NCBI RefSeq assembly: GCF_011927835.1
Contig: NZ_JAATJH010000006.1
Span: 127,583-191,582 of the forward strand
From: Neolewinella antarctica
GTDB lineage: Bacteria; Bacteroidota; Bacteroidia; Chitinophagales; Saprospiraceae
Length of the DNA: 64,000 nt
Direction: 5' to 3'
Part shown: piece by piece, positions 1-9,500 of the stretch
Layout of the letters: the number at the start of each line of letters is the position of its first letter
Position numbering within the stretch: the stretch's first letter is position 1
Position numbers and translations under genes: made by a program
Notes under the pieces: model-generated
Database searches by the model: none
Told to the model about the DNA's origin: nothing
The model's input: only the letters and a program-made list of their open reading frames with translations

Positions 1-908
1 TCCTGCACGAAGTAACCCACCCCCAGCACCGCCCCGATGACCGCGGCAAAAAGCGCGGGTTTCAGCAACCGCCACTTAATGATCAGGTAAACGCCCCCGG
101 CCACGAATAGGGCCACGAATGCCGCCCGCGTGAAGGTGAAAAAAATGGCCAGCCCCCAGATCGGGAAAATCACCCACGTCAACCACCAGGTACTTTTCTC
201 TTCCAGCCGGCGCCACCAGCGCAGGTACACTAACCAGGGTACGAACACCGACAAGCAGGCCGCGTAGCTGACGTGCTCGGACATGAATGGGTACATCGTC
301 CGAAACTGATCGGAAAAACTAAATCCGTACAGACTGTGTCGAACCAGCGTCTGAATGGCGACGAACAAGAGCGGCCACAGGATGCAGTGAATCAGGAGGC
401 GCACTTTGCCGGGTGTGCGAACCAGCAGTAACGGCACCAGGAAGTAGGCCCCGACGTACCAAAGCTTCGCCGACGAAAATTTTAAACTCGTCGTAAAGGT
501 TGCGCTGAAAACGGTCGCGACCAGGATCCACCCTACATGCGCGTACAGCAAAAGCGCGATGGGGTGCAGGAACCGCTTCGCTTCGTAGTCCCGCCAGTGG
601 CGGGCCAGGTGCAAAACGAATAAGCCGGTGAGCCCGATGGCCAGTGGCTCCGTCGGTAGGTCGGTACCGAACCCGCCGGGGAGGGTAATGTTGGTGCTCA
701 GCGGAATCGTGGCGAGCAGCAGGTAGAAAAGGGGGCGAAAGTCGAGAAAAGCCTGCGCCGTGACCCACGCCAGCAGGGGCAGCCCGAGCAAAATATAGTT
801 CTCCGTTGCCAACGCCGCGACCAACGTCACCAGCACGACCCCGGCGTACCCGTAAAATAGGCGCCGCGCCGCATCCGCTCCGAAAAGGGGTTGTGCTGGG
901 TCGATCAT
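1..908 (-). CDS. O-antigen ligase / Wzy-type polymerase, 3' end outside window
   Basis: From an ATG at 908 the minus strand stays open for 302 codons to the window edge, so the C-terminus is missing. The product is a very hydrophobic protein with at least eight predicted membrane segments separated by short charged loops. Near the visible end, a stretch ending in FTFTRAAFVALF resembles the conserved helix of the Wzy_C/O-antigen ligase family, which polymerises or ligates lipid-linked polysaccharide repeats at the periplasmic face of the inner membrane. The start lies 11 bases after the stop of the Wzz-like gene, so the two are almost certainly one operon. The hydrophobic pattern and the Wzz partner support the family; ligase versus polymerase cannot be decided from this fragment. 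Confidence 0.8.
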   Translation of the reverse strand, partial: MIDPAQPLFGADAARRLFYGYAGVVLVTLVAALATENYILLGLPLLAWVTAQAFLDFRPLFYLLLATIPLSTNITLPGGFGTDLPTEPLAIGLTGLFVLHLARHWRDYEAKRFLHPIALLLYAHVGWILVATVFSATFTTSLKFSSAKLWYVGAYFLVPLLLVRTPGKVRLLIHCILWPLLFVAIQTLVRHSLYGFSFSDQFRTMYPFMSEHVSYAACLSVFVPWLVYLRWWRRLEEKSTWWLTWVIFPIWGLAIFFTFTRAAFVALFVAGGVYLIIKWRLLKPALFAAVIGAVLGVGYFVQ

Positions 909-919
909 TGGGTTGCGGA

Positions 920-2041
920 TTAGCGGTAAATAGCATCCCAGTCGTAGCGGCGCGCACTCCCGATGAGGAGCGCGCCGATCACGGCTGCGAGAAAGCTAAA
1001 AAACATGCCCCCCAGCACGATCAGGCTACGGACCGGCTTACTCTTGACGACCGGTACGCGCGCCTCCTCCACCGTTTCCAGCGAACGCTGATTCGTGCTC
1101 AACAGGGCTTCGTACTGCTTCAGCCGAATCTGGTCGGAGGAAAGCTCGGCGTTAAGCCGGTGCCGTTCCTCTTCGAGGCCATCGAGGGGGCCGATGCTTT
1201 CGTTAAGTTGCACCAGTTGGCTATCCAGCACGCCCCGCGAGCTCACTAAGCCCGCCAGGCTGATTTCCAATCGGTAGATACTGTCCCTGGCCCCGCGGCC
1301 ATTCCGCTCGCGGTAACTAGCAATTTTTCCCCGCGTCCGGCTGATGTCGCTGTTGAGGGAGGAAGATAGCGTGGATAGCGCCTCTCCCTGTGCCGTCGTG
1401 TTGTAGATGCCGGAAGTCGAGCGCAGTTCTTCCAGCCGGGCGTTGATATTTTCCAGGACGCCTTCGCGGTTCTTTACTTCGGCCCGGAGGCTTTTTGCCG
1501 TCCGGTCGTGGGTAGCGCGGATGATGGCCACGCTGACGTCGTTTACCTTTTCGCGGGCCACGCGGGCCATTTCGGAGGCGCGAACGGGGTCCCGGTCACT
1601 TACGGAAAGCTCGATCACGTCGCGGGCCGATTTACTTATGTCATAGTTGTCGAGAAACTCGCGCCGCACGCGCACCGGCGCTTTGACGGCGGTGGAATCA
1701 ATGTCGTAGACGGTGTTGAGGTGAAAGGCATCGACCAGGTGGTCCACCAGTTGGTCGCTTTCGGCGATGGCCAGCAGGCGGTCGATGTCATCGCCGTTTC
1801 CGTAGACGTTGACGCGGTTGTTGGATCTGCCAAAAAGACCTTCGAGGCTGTTCTGATCCGGGCTCAGGGCGATGAAACTCGTGCTAGCCTGGTAGTAAAC
1901 GGGGAGGAGCAGGCTGATGACCAGGGCCAGCACCGTCCCGACCAGGGTCGTAACCAGAATCGGTTTTCGCCACTGCCAGAGGCTGCGCAACACCCCCAGT
2001 AAGTGGGGCGGCGGTGGGGTAACGGGCTTGTTCGTATTCAT
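920..2041 (-). CDS. Wzz-like polysaccharide chain-length determinant
   Basis: 373 residues starting MNTNKPVTPPPP. A longer in-frame start exists upstream, but the ATG at 2041 gives the usual short proline-rich cytoplasmic tail. The order is that of Wzz/PCP proteins: first membrane helix at about residues 28-50 (ILVTTLVGTVLALVISLLLP), a long periplasmic part rich in charged heptads (about 60-330, predicted coiled coil around 190-320), and a second membrane helix at about 345-365 followed by a short tail. There is no kinase domain at the C-terminus, so this is not a BY-kinase fusion. Such proteins set the length of O-antigen or capsule chains together with a Wzy polymerase, which fits the membrane protein gene 11 bases downstream. 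Confidence 0.85.
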   Translation of the reverse strand: MNTNKPVTPPPPHLLGVLRSLWQWRKPILVTTLVGTVLALVISLLLPVYYQASTSFIALSPDQNSLEGLFGRSNNRVNVYGNGDDIDRLLAIAESDQLVDHLVDAFHLNTVYDIDSTAVKAPVRVRREFLDNYDISKSARDVIELSVSDRDPVRASEMARVAREKVNDVSVAIIRATHDRTAKSLRAEVKNREGVLENINARLEELRSTSGIYNTTAQGEALSTLSSSLNSDISRTRGKIASYRERNGRGARDSIYRLEISLAGLVSSRGVLDSQLVQLNESIGPLDGLEEERHRLNAELSSDQIRLKQYEALLSTNQRSLETVEEARVPVVKSKPVRSLIVLGGMFFSFLAAVIGALLIGSARRYDWDAIYR

Positions 2042-2068
2042 TCGGTAGGTTATTCCCAAAAGGGGGGG

Positions 2069-2076
2069 CAAAGGTA
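2069..2076 (-). promoter_or_regulatory. Possible -7 box for the wzz operon
   Basis: The minus strand reads TACCTTTG, a match to the Bacteroidetes -7 element TAnnTTTG, 28 bases before the Wzz start. I see no clear TTTG at the expected distance upstream, so this is only half a promoter. Confidence 0.35.
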
Positions 2077-2121
2077 AGGTTTCGTAGTAAAAAGTCGCGC
2101 GGTGGTAGCGTGGAAGAAGCG

Positions 2122-2140
2122 GGGCGCGGACGCGGGTGCC
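2122..2140 (-). repeat. Dispersed GC-rich motif, short type
   Basis: Minus strand reads GGCACCCGCGTCCGCGCCC. An intergenic member of the family described at 20631-20650. Confidence 0.6.
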
Positions 2141-2280
2141 GGGTAATTGAGAGAACAGCACAGTTTGTCACCCGCCCGGTAGTAGGACTCCGTGACCTTT
2201 CCGTACGTGGCCTAATCCAGCGCGGGTGAATAAGTAAAGTCGACCAATTACCACCTTGCTTCTTCCGTCTCCACAAACCC

Positions 2281-2313
2281 TGCACCCTCCCGATAGCTAT
2301 CGGGACCGCGCCC
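2281..2313 (+). repeat. Dispersed GC-rich motif, long type with palindromic core
   Basis: The left arm TGCACCC and right arm CCGCGCCCA match the short type, but between them lies the perfect palindrome CCCGATAGCTATCGGG. Equivalent long copies lie at 28659, 49571 and 59301. Confidence 0.6.
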
Positions 2314-2509
2314 AAAACCAGCGGGAAGGGTAGGCGCGCAATCGCGACAACTATTACCGGACCAAAAAACCGTTACCGAACGAACCGTTGACGAAGTCCT
2401 GGACTGACTTTCCTTCCGGTGACCTTTCTTTGTGCCTGAAAACACGCCCGCCCGCCCCGGTTCCTTCGCTGAGGGCAGGGCGACGCGCCGGCAAAGCCCC
2501 ACGGTTCAC

Positions 2510-3259
2510 ATGGCCATCTACCTAGCAAGTGACTTTCACCTTGGCGTCGCCGCCCGCCTCCCCAGCCGGGAGCGGGAGGCCCAGATCGTGGCGTGGTTGG
2601 ATCACTGCTGGCGTAAGGATGCGGAGGCTTTTTACCTCGTCGGTGATCTTTTTGAGTTCTGGTTCGAGTGGAAGGCCGTCGTCCCGAAGGGCTACGTCCG
2701 CTTCCTCGGTAAGCTCGCCGAAATCGTCGACGCCGGCGTGCCCGTCCACGTCTTTACGGGCAATCACGACCTCTGGATGGCGGACTACCTGGAGCAAGAA
2801 ATCGGGGTGACCATGCACCACACCGGCCTCCGCACGGAACTGTGCGGCCACCGGGTACTCATCGCGCACGGTGACGGCCTCGGTCCGGGCGACCACGGCT
2901 ACAAAGCGCTAAAAAAGGTGTTCACGGCCGGTTGGGCCAAATGGCTCTACGCCCGCCTCCACCCGAACCTGGGGATGGGCCTGGCGTACTTTTTTAGTGG
3001 TAAGAGCAGGGATAGCCAGCCGGACGAAGCTACTTTTCTCGGCCCGGAAAAGGAATGGCTCGTCGCCTACTCGGAACGCAAACTCGCCGCCGACCCTGGC
3101 TTAGACTACTGCTTCTTCGGCCACCGCCACCTGCCGGTGGATTATCTGCTTTCCAACGGGCGCAGCCGGTACGTCAACCTGGGGGAATGGTTGCACTACA
3201 CTTCTTACTGCCGGATTGATGTGCGGGGGGCGGAATTACTCTACTGGAATAAAAATTAG
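2510..3259 (+). CDS. lpxH: UDP-2,3-diacylglucosamine diphosphatase LpxH
   Basis: 249 residues, a calcineurin-like metallophosphoesterase that releases UMP from UDP-2,3-diacylglucosamine to give lipid X in lipid A synthesis, at the cytoplasmic face of the inner membrane. The five metal/phosphate motifs are all visible: DFHLG (D8, H10), GDLFEFW (D46), GNHD (N85, H86), HGDG (H120) and GHRH near residue 209. I chose the ATG at 2510 because MAIYLASDFHLG is the normal LpxH N-terminus; an earlier in-frame start at 2432 would add 26 residues of unlikely composition. It stands alone on the plus strand, with the wzz operon diverging from it. Confidence 0.93.
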   Translation: MAIYLASDFHLGVAARLPSREREAQIVAWLDHCWRKDAEAFYLVGDLFEFWFEWKAVVPKGYVRFLGKLAEIVDAGVPVHVFTGNHDLWMADYLEQEIGVTMHHTGLRTELCGHRVLIAHGDGLGPGDHGYKALKKVFTAGWAKWLYARLHPNLGMGLAYFFSGKSRDSQPDEATFLGPEKEWLVAYSERKLAADPGLDYCFFGHRHLPVDYLLSNGRSRYVNLGEWLHYTSYCRIDVRGAELLYWNKN

Positions 3260-3541
3260 GGAAATAGTTTGTTTGGTGCAAAGGGCAACAAGCATTTATT
3301 TGTGCTGTTTTCAACCTAGTGCGCCGCGCACGGTTTTGTGGTTAGCGGATCGCGCGTGTTTCCCCCCTGAGTTCCTTCCTTGTCGTTGCATCCCAGAACG
3401 AAAGATGCCTCGCCAAATCTTTATCTTTGTGGACAAACAGCCCACCACGCTTAGTATATTGCTAGCCCACCCGATTCGGTAGACGACCGGATTTTTTGTG
3501 ACCACCACCCTCGCGTTTCCCCGTGAATAAAACCACCACCC

Positions 3542-5908
3542 ATGCCCTCACCTAACCCTGAACTGTCCACCGAGGCGACCCGGGACACGGCGGCCATTAC
3601 CGACCGAGCCCTCACCGATTACTACACGGCCCTGGTCAGCCGGCAGTTGAGTACGGTCATCAGGCGCGACGTACTGTCGGGCCGGGCAAAGTTTGGCGTC
3701 AGTGACGACGGTAAGGAACTTTACCAACTAGCCATCGCCCGGGTCATCCGGGCCGGCGACTGGCGCGCGGATTACTACCGGGGCCACACGCTCCTGCTTT
3801 CCCTCGGCCTGGCCACCGTAGAGGACATCCTCGCGCAGCTCTACGCCGACGGGGAGAACGATCCCTTCAGCCGCGGCCGCCAAATGGTCGGCCACTACGC
3901 GACTTCTACCATCGATCAGAACGGGGATTGGCTGGACCACACCAAGAGCATCAACATCAGTAGCGCCACATCACCCACCGCCGGCCAAATGGCCCGGGGC
4001 CTGGGCCTGGCCTTTGCCTCCAAGATGTACCGGGGCGGGCAGAACCTGCCGCAGGGGTTCAGTGAAAATGGTGACGAGATCTGCTGGACCGAGATCGGCG
4101 ACGCATCTACTTCGGAAGGCGTCTTTTGGGAAACCCTGAACGCCGCCGGCGTGCTCCAGGTCCCGATGGTCGCTACCGTGGTGGACGACGGCTTCGGTAT
4201 TTCCGTCCCGGTAGAGAAGCAGACGACGAAGGCCAGCATCAGTAAAGCAACGGCCGGGTTCCAGGCCAACCAGGATGGCCCCGGTATCGATATTTACAAC
4301 GTCAAGGGTTGGGATTACCCCGCCCTGCTGGAAGTGTACGCCAAAGCGGCCGCCACCGCCCGCAAAGATCACCGCGCCGCCCTCGTCCACGTCGACGAGC
4401 TGACCCAGCCCAACGGACACAGCACCAGCGGTAGCCACGAGCGCTACAAAACAAAGGAGCGATTGGACTGGGAAAAAGAGTGGGATTGCCTCGCTCAGTT
4501 CCGGCACTGGATTCTCGCCACCGGGCTGTGCGAAGCCGAACACCTGGCCGCGCTCGAAAAGAAGGCCAAGAAAGAAGTCATGGCGGCGCGTAAAAACGCG
4601 TGGGACCGGTACACCGGCCGCCTCCAGCTTACGCGTGACCAAGTGATGGCGCTGCTACCGGAAGCGGATTACCCCGCGGAAGCCTTCGCGGAGTTCCGGC
4701 GTACGGTGGCCAGGGAAGAATTACCCATCGTTACCCTACTGATCGACGCGGCGCGTACGTTGCGCTTTATTGTCGGTGCGGACCAACTGCCGGAGCCTTT
4801 CCTGGCCTGGATGCGTAACGCCCGGCGTGACGTGAAGACTTACTTTGGTGATAATCTGCTCAGCGACACGGCTAATTCGCCCGTGCGCGTTACCGCCGAG
4901 CCCGCCGTGTACGGAGAAAATCCGAAGACCTTACCCGCCTACGAGTTACTGCAGCACTACTTCTCCGCAAAATTTGCGGAGATACCCGAATTATTCGCCT
5001 TCGGTGAAGACGTCGGTAAAATTGGTGACGTTAACCAGGGCCTTGCCGGTCTCCAGGCGGAATTCGGGGAAGCCCGGGTCTTCGATACGGGCATCCGCGA
5101 GTGGACCATCGTCGGGCAGGCCATGGGTATGGCCATGCGGGGCCTGCGACCCATCGCCGAAATTCAATACCTCGACTACATCTACTACGCCCTGCCGATG
5201 CTGACGGACGACATCGCCACGCTTCGCTGGCGAACGGCAGGCCTGCAATCCTGCCCCCTCATCATCCGCACCCGGGGCCACCGGCTCGAAGGCATCTGGC
5301 ACAGCGGTAGTTATCTGGCCGCGCTGACGAGTAGCCTGCGGGGCATCCACCTCTGCGTTCCCCGCAACGCCGTCCAGGCCGCGGGCATGTACAATACTTT
5401 ACTGCGGGGCGACGACCCGGCCATCGTTATTGAAGTCCTGAACGGTTACCGCCTCCACGAAGCGGAGCCGGATAACCTGGCTGATTTCACGGTGCCCCTG
5501 GGCGTTCCGGAATGCTTGCGGGCGGGGACGGACGTAACGCTCGTTACCTACGGGGCCTGCGTAAAGATTTCGTTGGAAGCCGCAGAGTTACTTGCGAAGC
5601 GGGGTATTTCCGTCGAGGTTATCGACGTGCAGACCCTTCTTCCGTTCGATCTGGAGCACCGCATCGCCAACCACTTGAGCAAGACGAACCGATTGCTAAT
5701 CGTCGACGAAGACGCACCCGGGGCCACTTCCGCCTACATTCGCCACCAGGTGCTGGAAGTGCAGGGCGGCTACTTTCACCTCGACGCATCCATCAAATCC
5801 CTCACGGCGTCCGAGCACCGCCCGGCTTACGGTGACGACGGCAACTACGTGTCTAAACCACAGATCATGGACGTGGTGGAGGCCGTACTGGAACTCGTTG
5901 CGGAGTAA
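3542..5908 (+). CDS. Branched-chain 2-oxoacid dehydrogenase E1, alpha and beta subunits fused
   Basis: 788 residues. The first ~390 residues are an E1 alpha subunit: the thiamine-diphosphate motif begins at about residue 188 (GDASTSEGVFWETLN...), and GHSTSGSHERYK is the phosphorylation-loop region. From about residue 460 the protein is an E1 beta subunit (FAFGEDVGKIGDVNQGL, FDTGIREWTIVGQAMG, IAEIQYLDYI). Together they decarboxylate branched-chain 2-oxoacids and load the acyl group on lipoyl-E2. Such alpha/beta fusions are common in Bacteroidetes. E2 and E3 genes are not nearby, so the complex is assembled from unlinked genes. The upstream 282 bases contain TATCTTTG at 3422-3429, a candidate -7 box without a clear partner. 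Pyruvate rather than branched-chain acid as substrate cannot be fully excluded. Confidence 0.9.
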   Translation: MPSPNPELSTEATRDTAAITDRALTDYYTALVSRQLSTVIRRDVLSGRAKFGVSDDGKELYQLAIARVIRAGDWRADYYRGHTLLLSLGLATVEDILAQLYADGENDPFSRGRQMVGHYATSTIDQNGDWLDHTKSINISSATSPTAGQMARGLGLAFASKMYRGGQNLPQGFSENGDEICWTEIGDASTSEGVFWETLNAAGVLQVPMVATVVDDGFGISVPVEKQTTKASISKATAGFQANQDGPGIDIYNVKGWDYPALLEVYAKAAATARKDHRAALVHVDELTQPNGHSTSGSHERYKTKERLDWEKEWDCLAQFRHWILATGLCEAEHLAALEKKAKKEVMAARKNAWDRYTGRLQLTRDQVMALLPEADYPAEAFAEFRRTVAREELPIVTLLIDAARTLRFIVGADQLPEPFLAWMRNARRDVKTYFGDNLLSDTANSPVRVTAEPAVYGENPKTLPAYELLQHYFSAKFAEIPELFAFGEDVGKIGDVNQGLAGLQAEFGEARVFDTGIREWTIVGQAMGMAMRGLRPIAEIQYLDYIYYALPMLTDDIATLRWRTAGLQSCPLIIRTRGHRLEGIWHSGSYLAALTSSLRGIHLCVPRNAVQAAGMYNTLLRGDDPAIVIEVLNGYRLHEAEPDNLADFTVPLGVPECLRAGTDVTLVTYGACVKISLEAAELLAKRGISVEVIDVQTLLPFDLEHRIANHLSKTNRLLIVDEDAPGATSAYIRHQVLEVQGGYFHLDASIKSLTASEHRPAYGDDGNYVSKPQIMDVVEAVLELVAE

Positions 5909-6040
5909 GAACGGGCACCCCGGTAGTCGTCGGGGTGGGTACGAGATTCGTTAGCAGTGCAACTTTAGTTGGTTTGGCTACCGTTCTGCTACCACGGCCG
6001 CCAAAAATTTAGCCGATCCGTAAATATTTTCCGACGGAGC

Positions 6041-6073
6041 TTTGGCAAAAAGGAAAATACGGCAGTATATTTG
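6041..6073 (+). promoter_or_regulatory. Promoter of tRNA-Gln
   Basis: TTTG at 6041-6044, 21 bases, then TATATTTG at 6066-6073. This is a full match in sequence and spacing to the Bacteroidetes primary sigma promoter (TTTG-N19..21-TAnnTTTG). The tRNA begins 33 bases further on. Confidence 0.8.
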
Positions 6074-6105
6074 CGGCCGCTTAGGGCAACTGCCTTTATG
6101 GTTAC

Positions 6106-6177
6106 AGACCCATGGTGTAATTGGCAACACAACAGTTTTTGGTACTGTCATTCAAGGTTCGAGTCCTTGTGGGTCTA
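6106..6177 (+). tRNA. tRNA-Gln (anticodon TTG)
   Basis: A complete cloverleaf folds by eye: acceptor stem AGACCCA/TGGGTCT, D stem GTGT/ACAC with GG in the loop, anticodon stem ACAGT/ACTGT around the loop TTTTGGT (anticodon TTG), T arm CAAGG-TTCGAGT-CCTTG, and discriminator A at 6177. CCA is not encoded. It has its own promoter and terminator. Confidence 0.96.
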
Positions 6178-6193
6178 CACTTCCTAAGTATTA

Positions 6194-6226
6194 AGCCCCT
6201 GATTCTTCTGAGTCAGGGGCTTTCTT
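6194..6226 (+). terminator. Rho-independent terminator after tRNA-Gln
   Basis: Nine-base-pair stem AGCCCCTGA/TCAGGGGCT (6194-6202 with 6213-6221) followed by a T-rich tail (TTCTT). Confidence 0.8.
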
Positions 6227-6590
6227 ATGGCTACCCACCGGGAACTCTCGACTACCGTGGAAATGATGCCGTAGGGAGAGCTACCGCTCTGAGCCACGGA
6301 AAGGGTGAGGTGAGCAATCACGTACTCCGTTGCGCATAGGTGAGTTTACTAAAAGTCTGTCCGATAACTGCTTAATACGGTTCAATTATCTTTGCGGGCC
6401 TTGTCACTGAATTTACATTTGGCGGTTTACTGCCTTGACAATCGCCGTTACCGTGTGATTCGCCAGCTATTTTACGTTTCTTTCAGAACCGAAAATTTTG
6501 ACTTGGCTCGCTTCCCCCTACGCTCTACCGCCTGGGTAGGTGGCGGAGGTCATACATCGGCTCTTCGAATCCCCACAAAACCAACTATTT
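6227..6590. other. 364-bp region between tRNA-Gln and the beta-helix gene
   Basis: No gene recognised. TATCTTTG at 6387-6394 is a candidate -7 box for the downstream gene, giving a leader of about 190 bases. Pieces that resemble tRNA arms occur on both strands but do not fold. Confidence 0.5.
6387..6394 (+). promoter_or_regulatory. Candidate -7 box upstream of the beta-helix protein
   Basis: TATCTTTG fits TAnnTTTG, but no TTTG is found 19-21 bases upstream. Weak call. Confidence 0.35.
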
Positions 6591-9500
6591 ATGAAGCGAT
6601 TACTACTCTTTGCTTGTTTACTGCTCGCCACCGCAGGGGCATCCGCTCAGGACATCATTTACGTTGACGGCGACGCGAACGGCGCTAATAACGGAACCTC
6701 CTGGGCTGACGCCTACACCAACCCCGGTGCTGCCTTTGACAACGGGGTGGCGGGTTCGACCGTCTGGATTGCCGGTGGTCTCTACACCACCCCGAGTGCT
6801 GGGCCTTTCATCATTGATAAGGGGATGACGATACTCGGTGGCTTTGCTGGGAACGAAACATCCGCTGACGCCGCTAACCCCACCGCTAACGTAACCACCC
6901 TTAGTGGTGACGTGGCCGGTAACGACGTGGTTGGAGCGTACAGTAGAACTTCTTATTCAGATAACAACCGCGTATTTTTTATTAGCGATACCAATTCTAC
7001 CAGCACTTTTATCGTAACGATGGATGGCCTCACCGTAGCCAATGGTGGGCGAACGGCTAACGTGTCGGACGTTAACGACTTCAGTAGTACGGGAGGCGGT
7101 ATTTATTCAACGGCTCGGTTGGCCCTGTCGCGGGTGCGTTTTACGGGCAACCGTGCTTCTACGGGCTCTGCATTGTGCCTGATCGGTGTCAACACCGCCG
7201 GGTCTGCGTTTAGTGGCATCACGGTTAGCGGAAACTTTACCGCCAACCCTAACGCCGAGAGTCGCTTTGACGGGGGGGCTTTTTACGTACGAAGCACCGG
7301 TAACCTTACTTTTAACGGTGTAAACTTCTCCGGGTCAGGTGCCGTCACCGACCCTACTGGATTATTTGTCGCCGTGAATGTGTTTGGCTTAAGCATGGAC
7401 AAATGTTCTTTCTCTGACGTCACAACCGCCGAACTCGGCAGTGGAATGGTACTTTTTGTCACCGATGACGTAGAGATAACCAACAGTACGTTCGATGACC
7501 TGACCAGCGACGGCGGTGCTATTTTTATTATCGGCCGTGATGCAGCCACAGGCGAAGTGCTCGACGAAAATGATTTCGTGTTCTCGAACTGCTCATTCAA
7601 TAAGTGCACCGCGCCCGCCGCTGATGCCGTTGGTGGTGCATTTTTCTGTATCGATGCTAACCTGACGTTCAACAACGTATCCCTGAACGACTGTGTAAGT
7701 GGCGGTAATCTGGGTGGGGCTATGTACTATGACGTCAGGGGCCAACGTACCCGCGCCTATTCTTTAGATATGAACAATAGCAACTTCACCGGTTCCTCCA
7801 GCGGAGGGGCTGGAGGCGCACTATACTCCGTTACTACCGAAGCTGCCAGCGTTAATATTACGGTTGACGGGGGTGAATTTTCTGATAATTCCGGAGTAGG
7901 GATTGGTGGTGCAGTCGCCGCGGTGGCGGACCCCGCTAGTCGGCTCAGAATTAAATTCGACGGTACGGAATTTACCAACAACACGAGTACCGGCGACGCG
8001 TACGGTGGTGCCGTGTTTGTCGAAGGCACCGAATGTGAAGTCACGTTCAACAACGTCACCGCCGATAATAATAACGCCGCTGAAGACGCGGGGGGGGATG
8101 ATCTTGCCCGCGGAAGTTTCAACACCACCCTGGGGGTGGGCAGCGTCGTTAACGTGAACGGCGGAACCTACGAGAATCACCCGGGTAACCTAGGTACTTT
8201 TTTCGTTAATGGCTCCAGTCAACTCACCCTGCGCGGCGCTACGTTTGAGAATAACGGTAGTGGCGAAAACTTAGACGTCCGGGCGGGAGCGGCAATCCAC
8301 GCTCGGTTTAACGAATCGAGCCCGGGCCTCATCGTAGACGACTGCACGTTCCGCGGAAACGTAGTCACTCGGCTACCGCAAATTATTTCTGGTGGCTCCG
8401 CCATTTTTGTTAGCGGGGGCAACACCACCGCCGTGCCGGTGACCATCACGAATTCCAAGTTTGAAAATAACAGTGCAACCGGAACGGCCAACGGCGCAGC
8501 CGTTTACTTTCTTGATGGTCTGAAAGCGACTATTGACGACTGTACTTTCAGTGGGAATAGGGTCGGCGGAGAAGGCGGGGCGATATTCTACCGTAATTTC
8601 CAGTTACGGGATACGGTGAATGGCGTCGTAAGTATTGACTACGCACCCTTCGAGGGGGTAATTTCCAACTCGATCTTTGAACTCAATGGAGCCGTGCAGC
8701 AAGGTGGGGTCATCTCTACGCAGCGGGCGGTGTTTGACTTGACGAACAACATTTTTGCTAACAACAACGTCAGTGGCCCCGGAGGCGGTGGAGCCGTCAT
8801 TTTCAACGGTAATTCTCCCGATTTCACTTTGACTACCAATGCATTTAATCGGGTTGGAACGGTTCAACTAACGGCTAACGTAGTCCACAATACATTTTGG
8901 GACAATCGGCACGGTAGTTCAGCCGACGCCAGGGGCGAGCACATCGCATTTTTTCAGACAGGCGAAACGAGCCTGAACGAGGGGAATTCCATGACGATCA
9001 ATGTGCTGAATAATATCTTCCTAGTACGGGATCCACGTACCCGCGGTGAGCAACTAGGGATTGAAGTTGACCCAAATTTGCCAAACCGGCCCGACCTACA
9101 GCCGATAGGATTGTTGGACGTTAACTTACTGGGAGGCAATTACTTCAACAGTGAAAACCATCCGGACATCATGCTTTCCGCGGAAGATGTTTTAAATGAT
9201 GACCTGGAAGACCTGGATGATATCGCCCCTTTGTTCACCGACCTCGATGACGACTTGGAGGAAGAAGTATTCGACTTCGGCCTCAACTTAGGTGACGACA
9301 ATGGTGCCGGTAATCCGCTCGTCAACGGTGGCGTTCAGAACGCACTCGTTCCCGCAACTGACATCTTTGGCACTTCACGTGACGGAAACCCGGACATCGG
9401 TGCCGTAGAAGGTGACGCACTGTCCGTCAGCACCGGCGAGCGGGTGGAGGAAAGCGGACTGAGCATCAGCTTTTTCCCGAACCCCACGGCCGACATCGTC

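Larger units (their letters stand above)
2042..2509. other. 468-bp intergenic region with two repeat copies
   Basis: Region between the divergent wzz and lpxH genes. It holds two copies of the dispersed GC-rich motif (2122-2140 and 2281-2313) and, near its right end, the T-rich stretch before lpxH. The open frames here lack recognisable protein features, so I call no gene. Confidence 0.6.

Noticed and set aside
319-957. Minus-strand open frame of 212 codons
   Set aside because: Arg/Pro/Ala-rich shadow of the O-antigen ligase and Wzz genes; the real membrane protein frame overlaps it.
3404-3482. Short frame rich in Ile, Leu and Val upstream of the branched-chain dehydrogenase, as a possible leader peptide
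   Set aside because: The best -7 box (3422-3429) lies inside the frame, so the peptide would not be transcribed; no hairpin pair follows.
6235-6320. tRNA-like arms after tRNA-Gln (GGCTCAGAGCGGTAGCTC on the minus strand)
   Set aside because: The D-arm-like piece does not pair with itself, and no acceptor or T stem can be formed; I treat it as chance or a decayed fragment.
6505-6580. tRNA 3'-half-like sequence (GGAGGTCA...TTCGAATCCCC)
   Set aside because: The five bases on either side of TTCGAAT do not pair, and there is no matching acceptor strand; not a functional tRNA.
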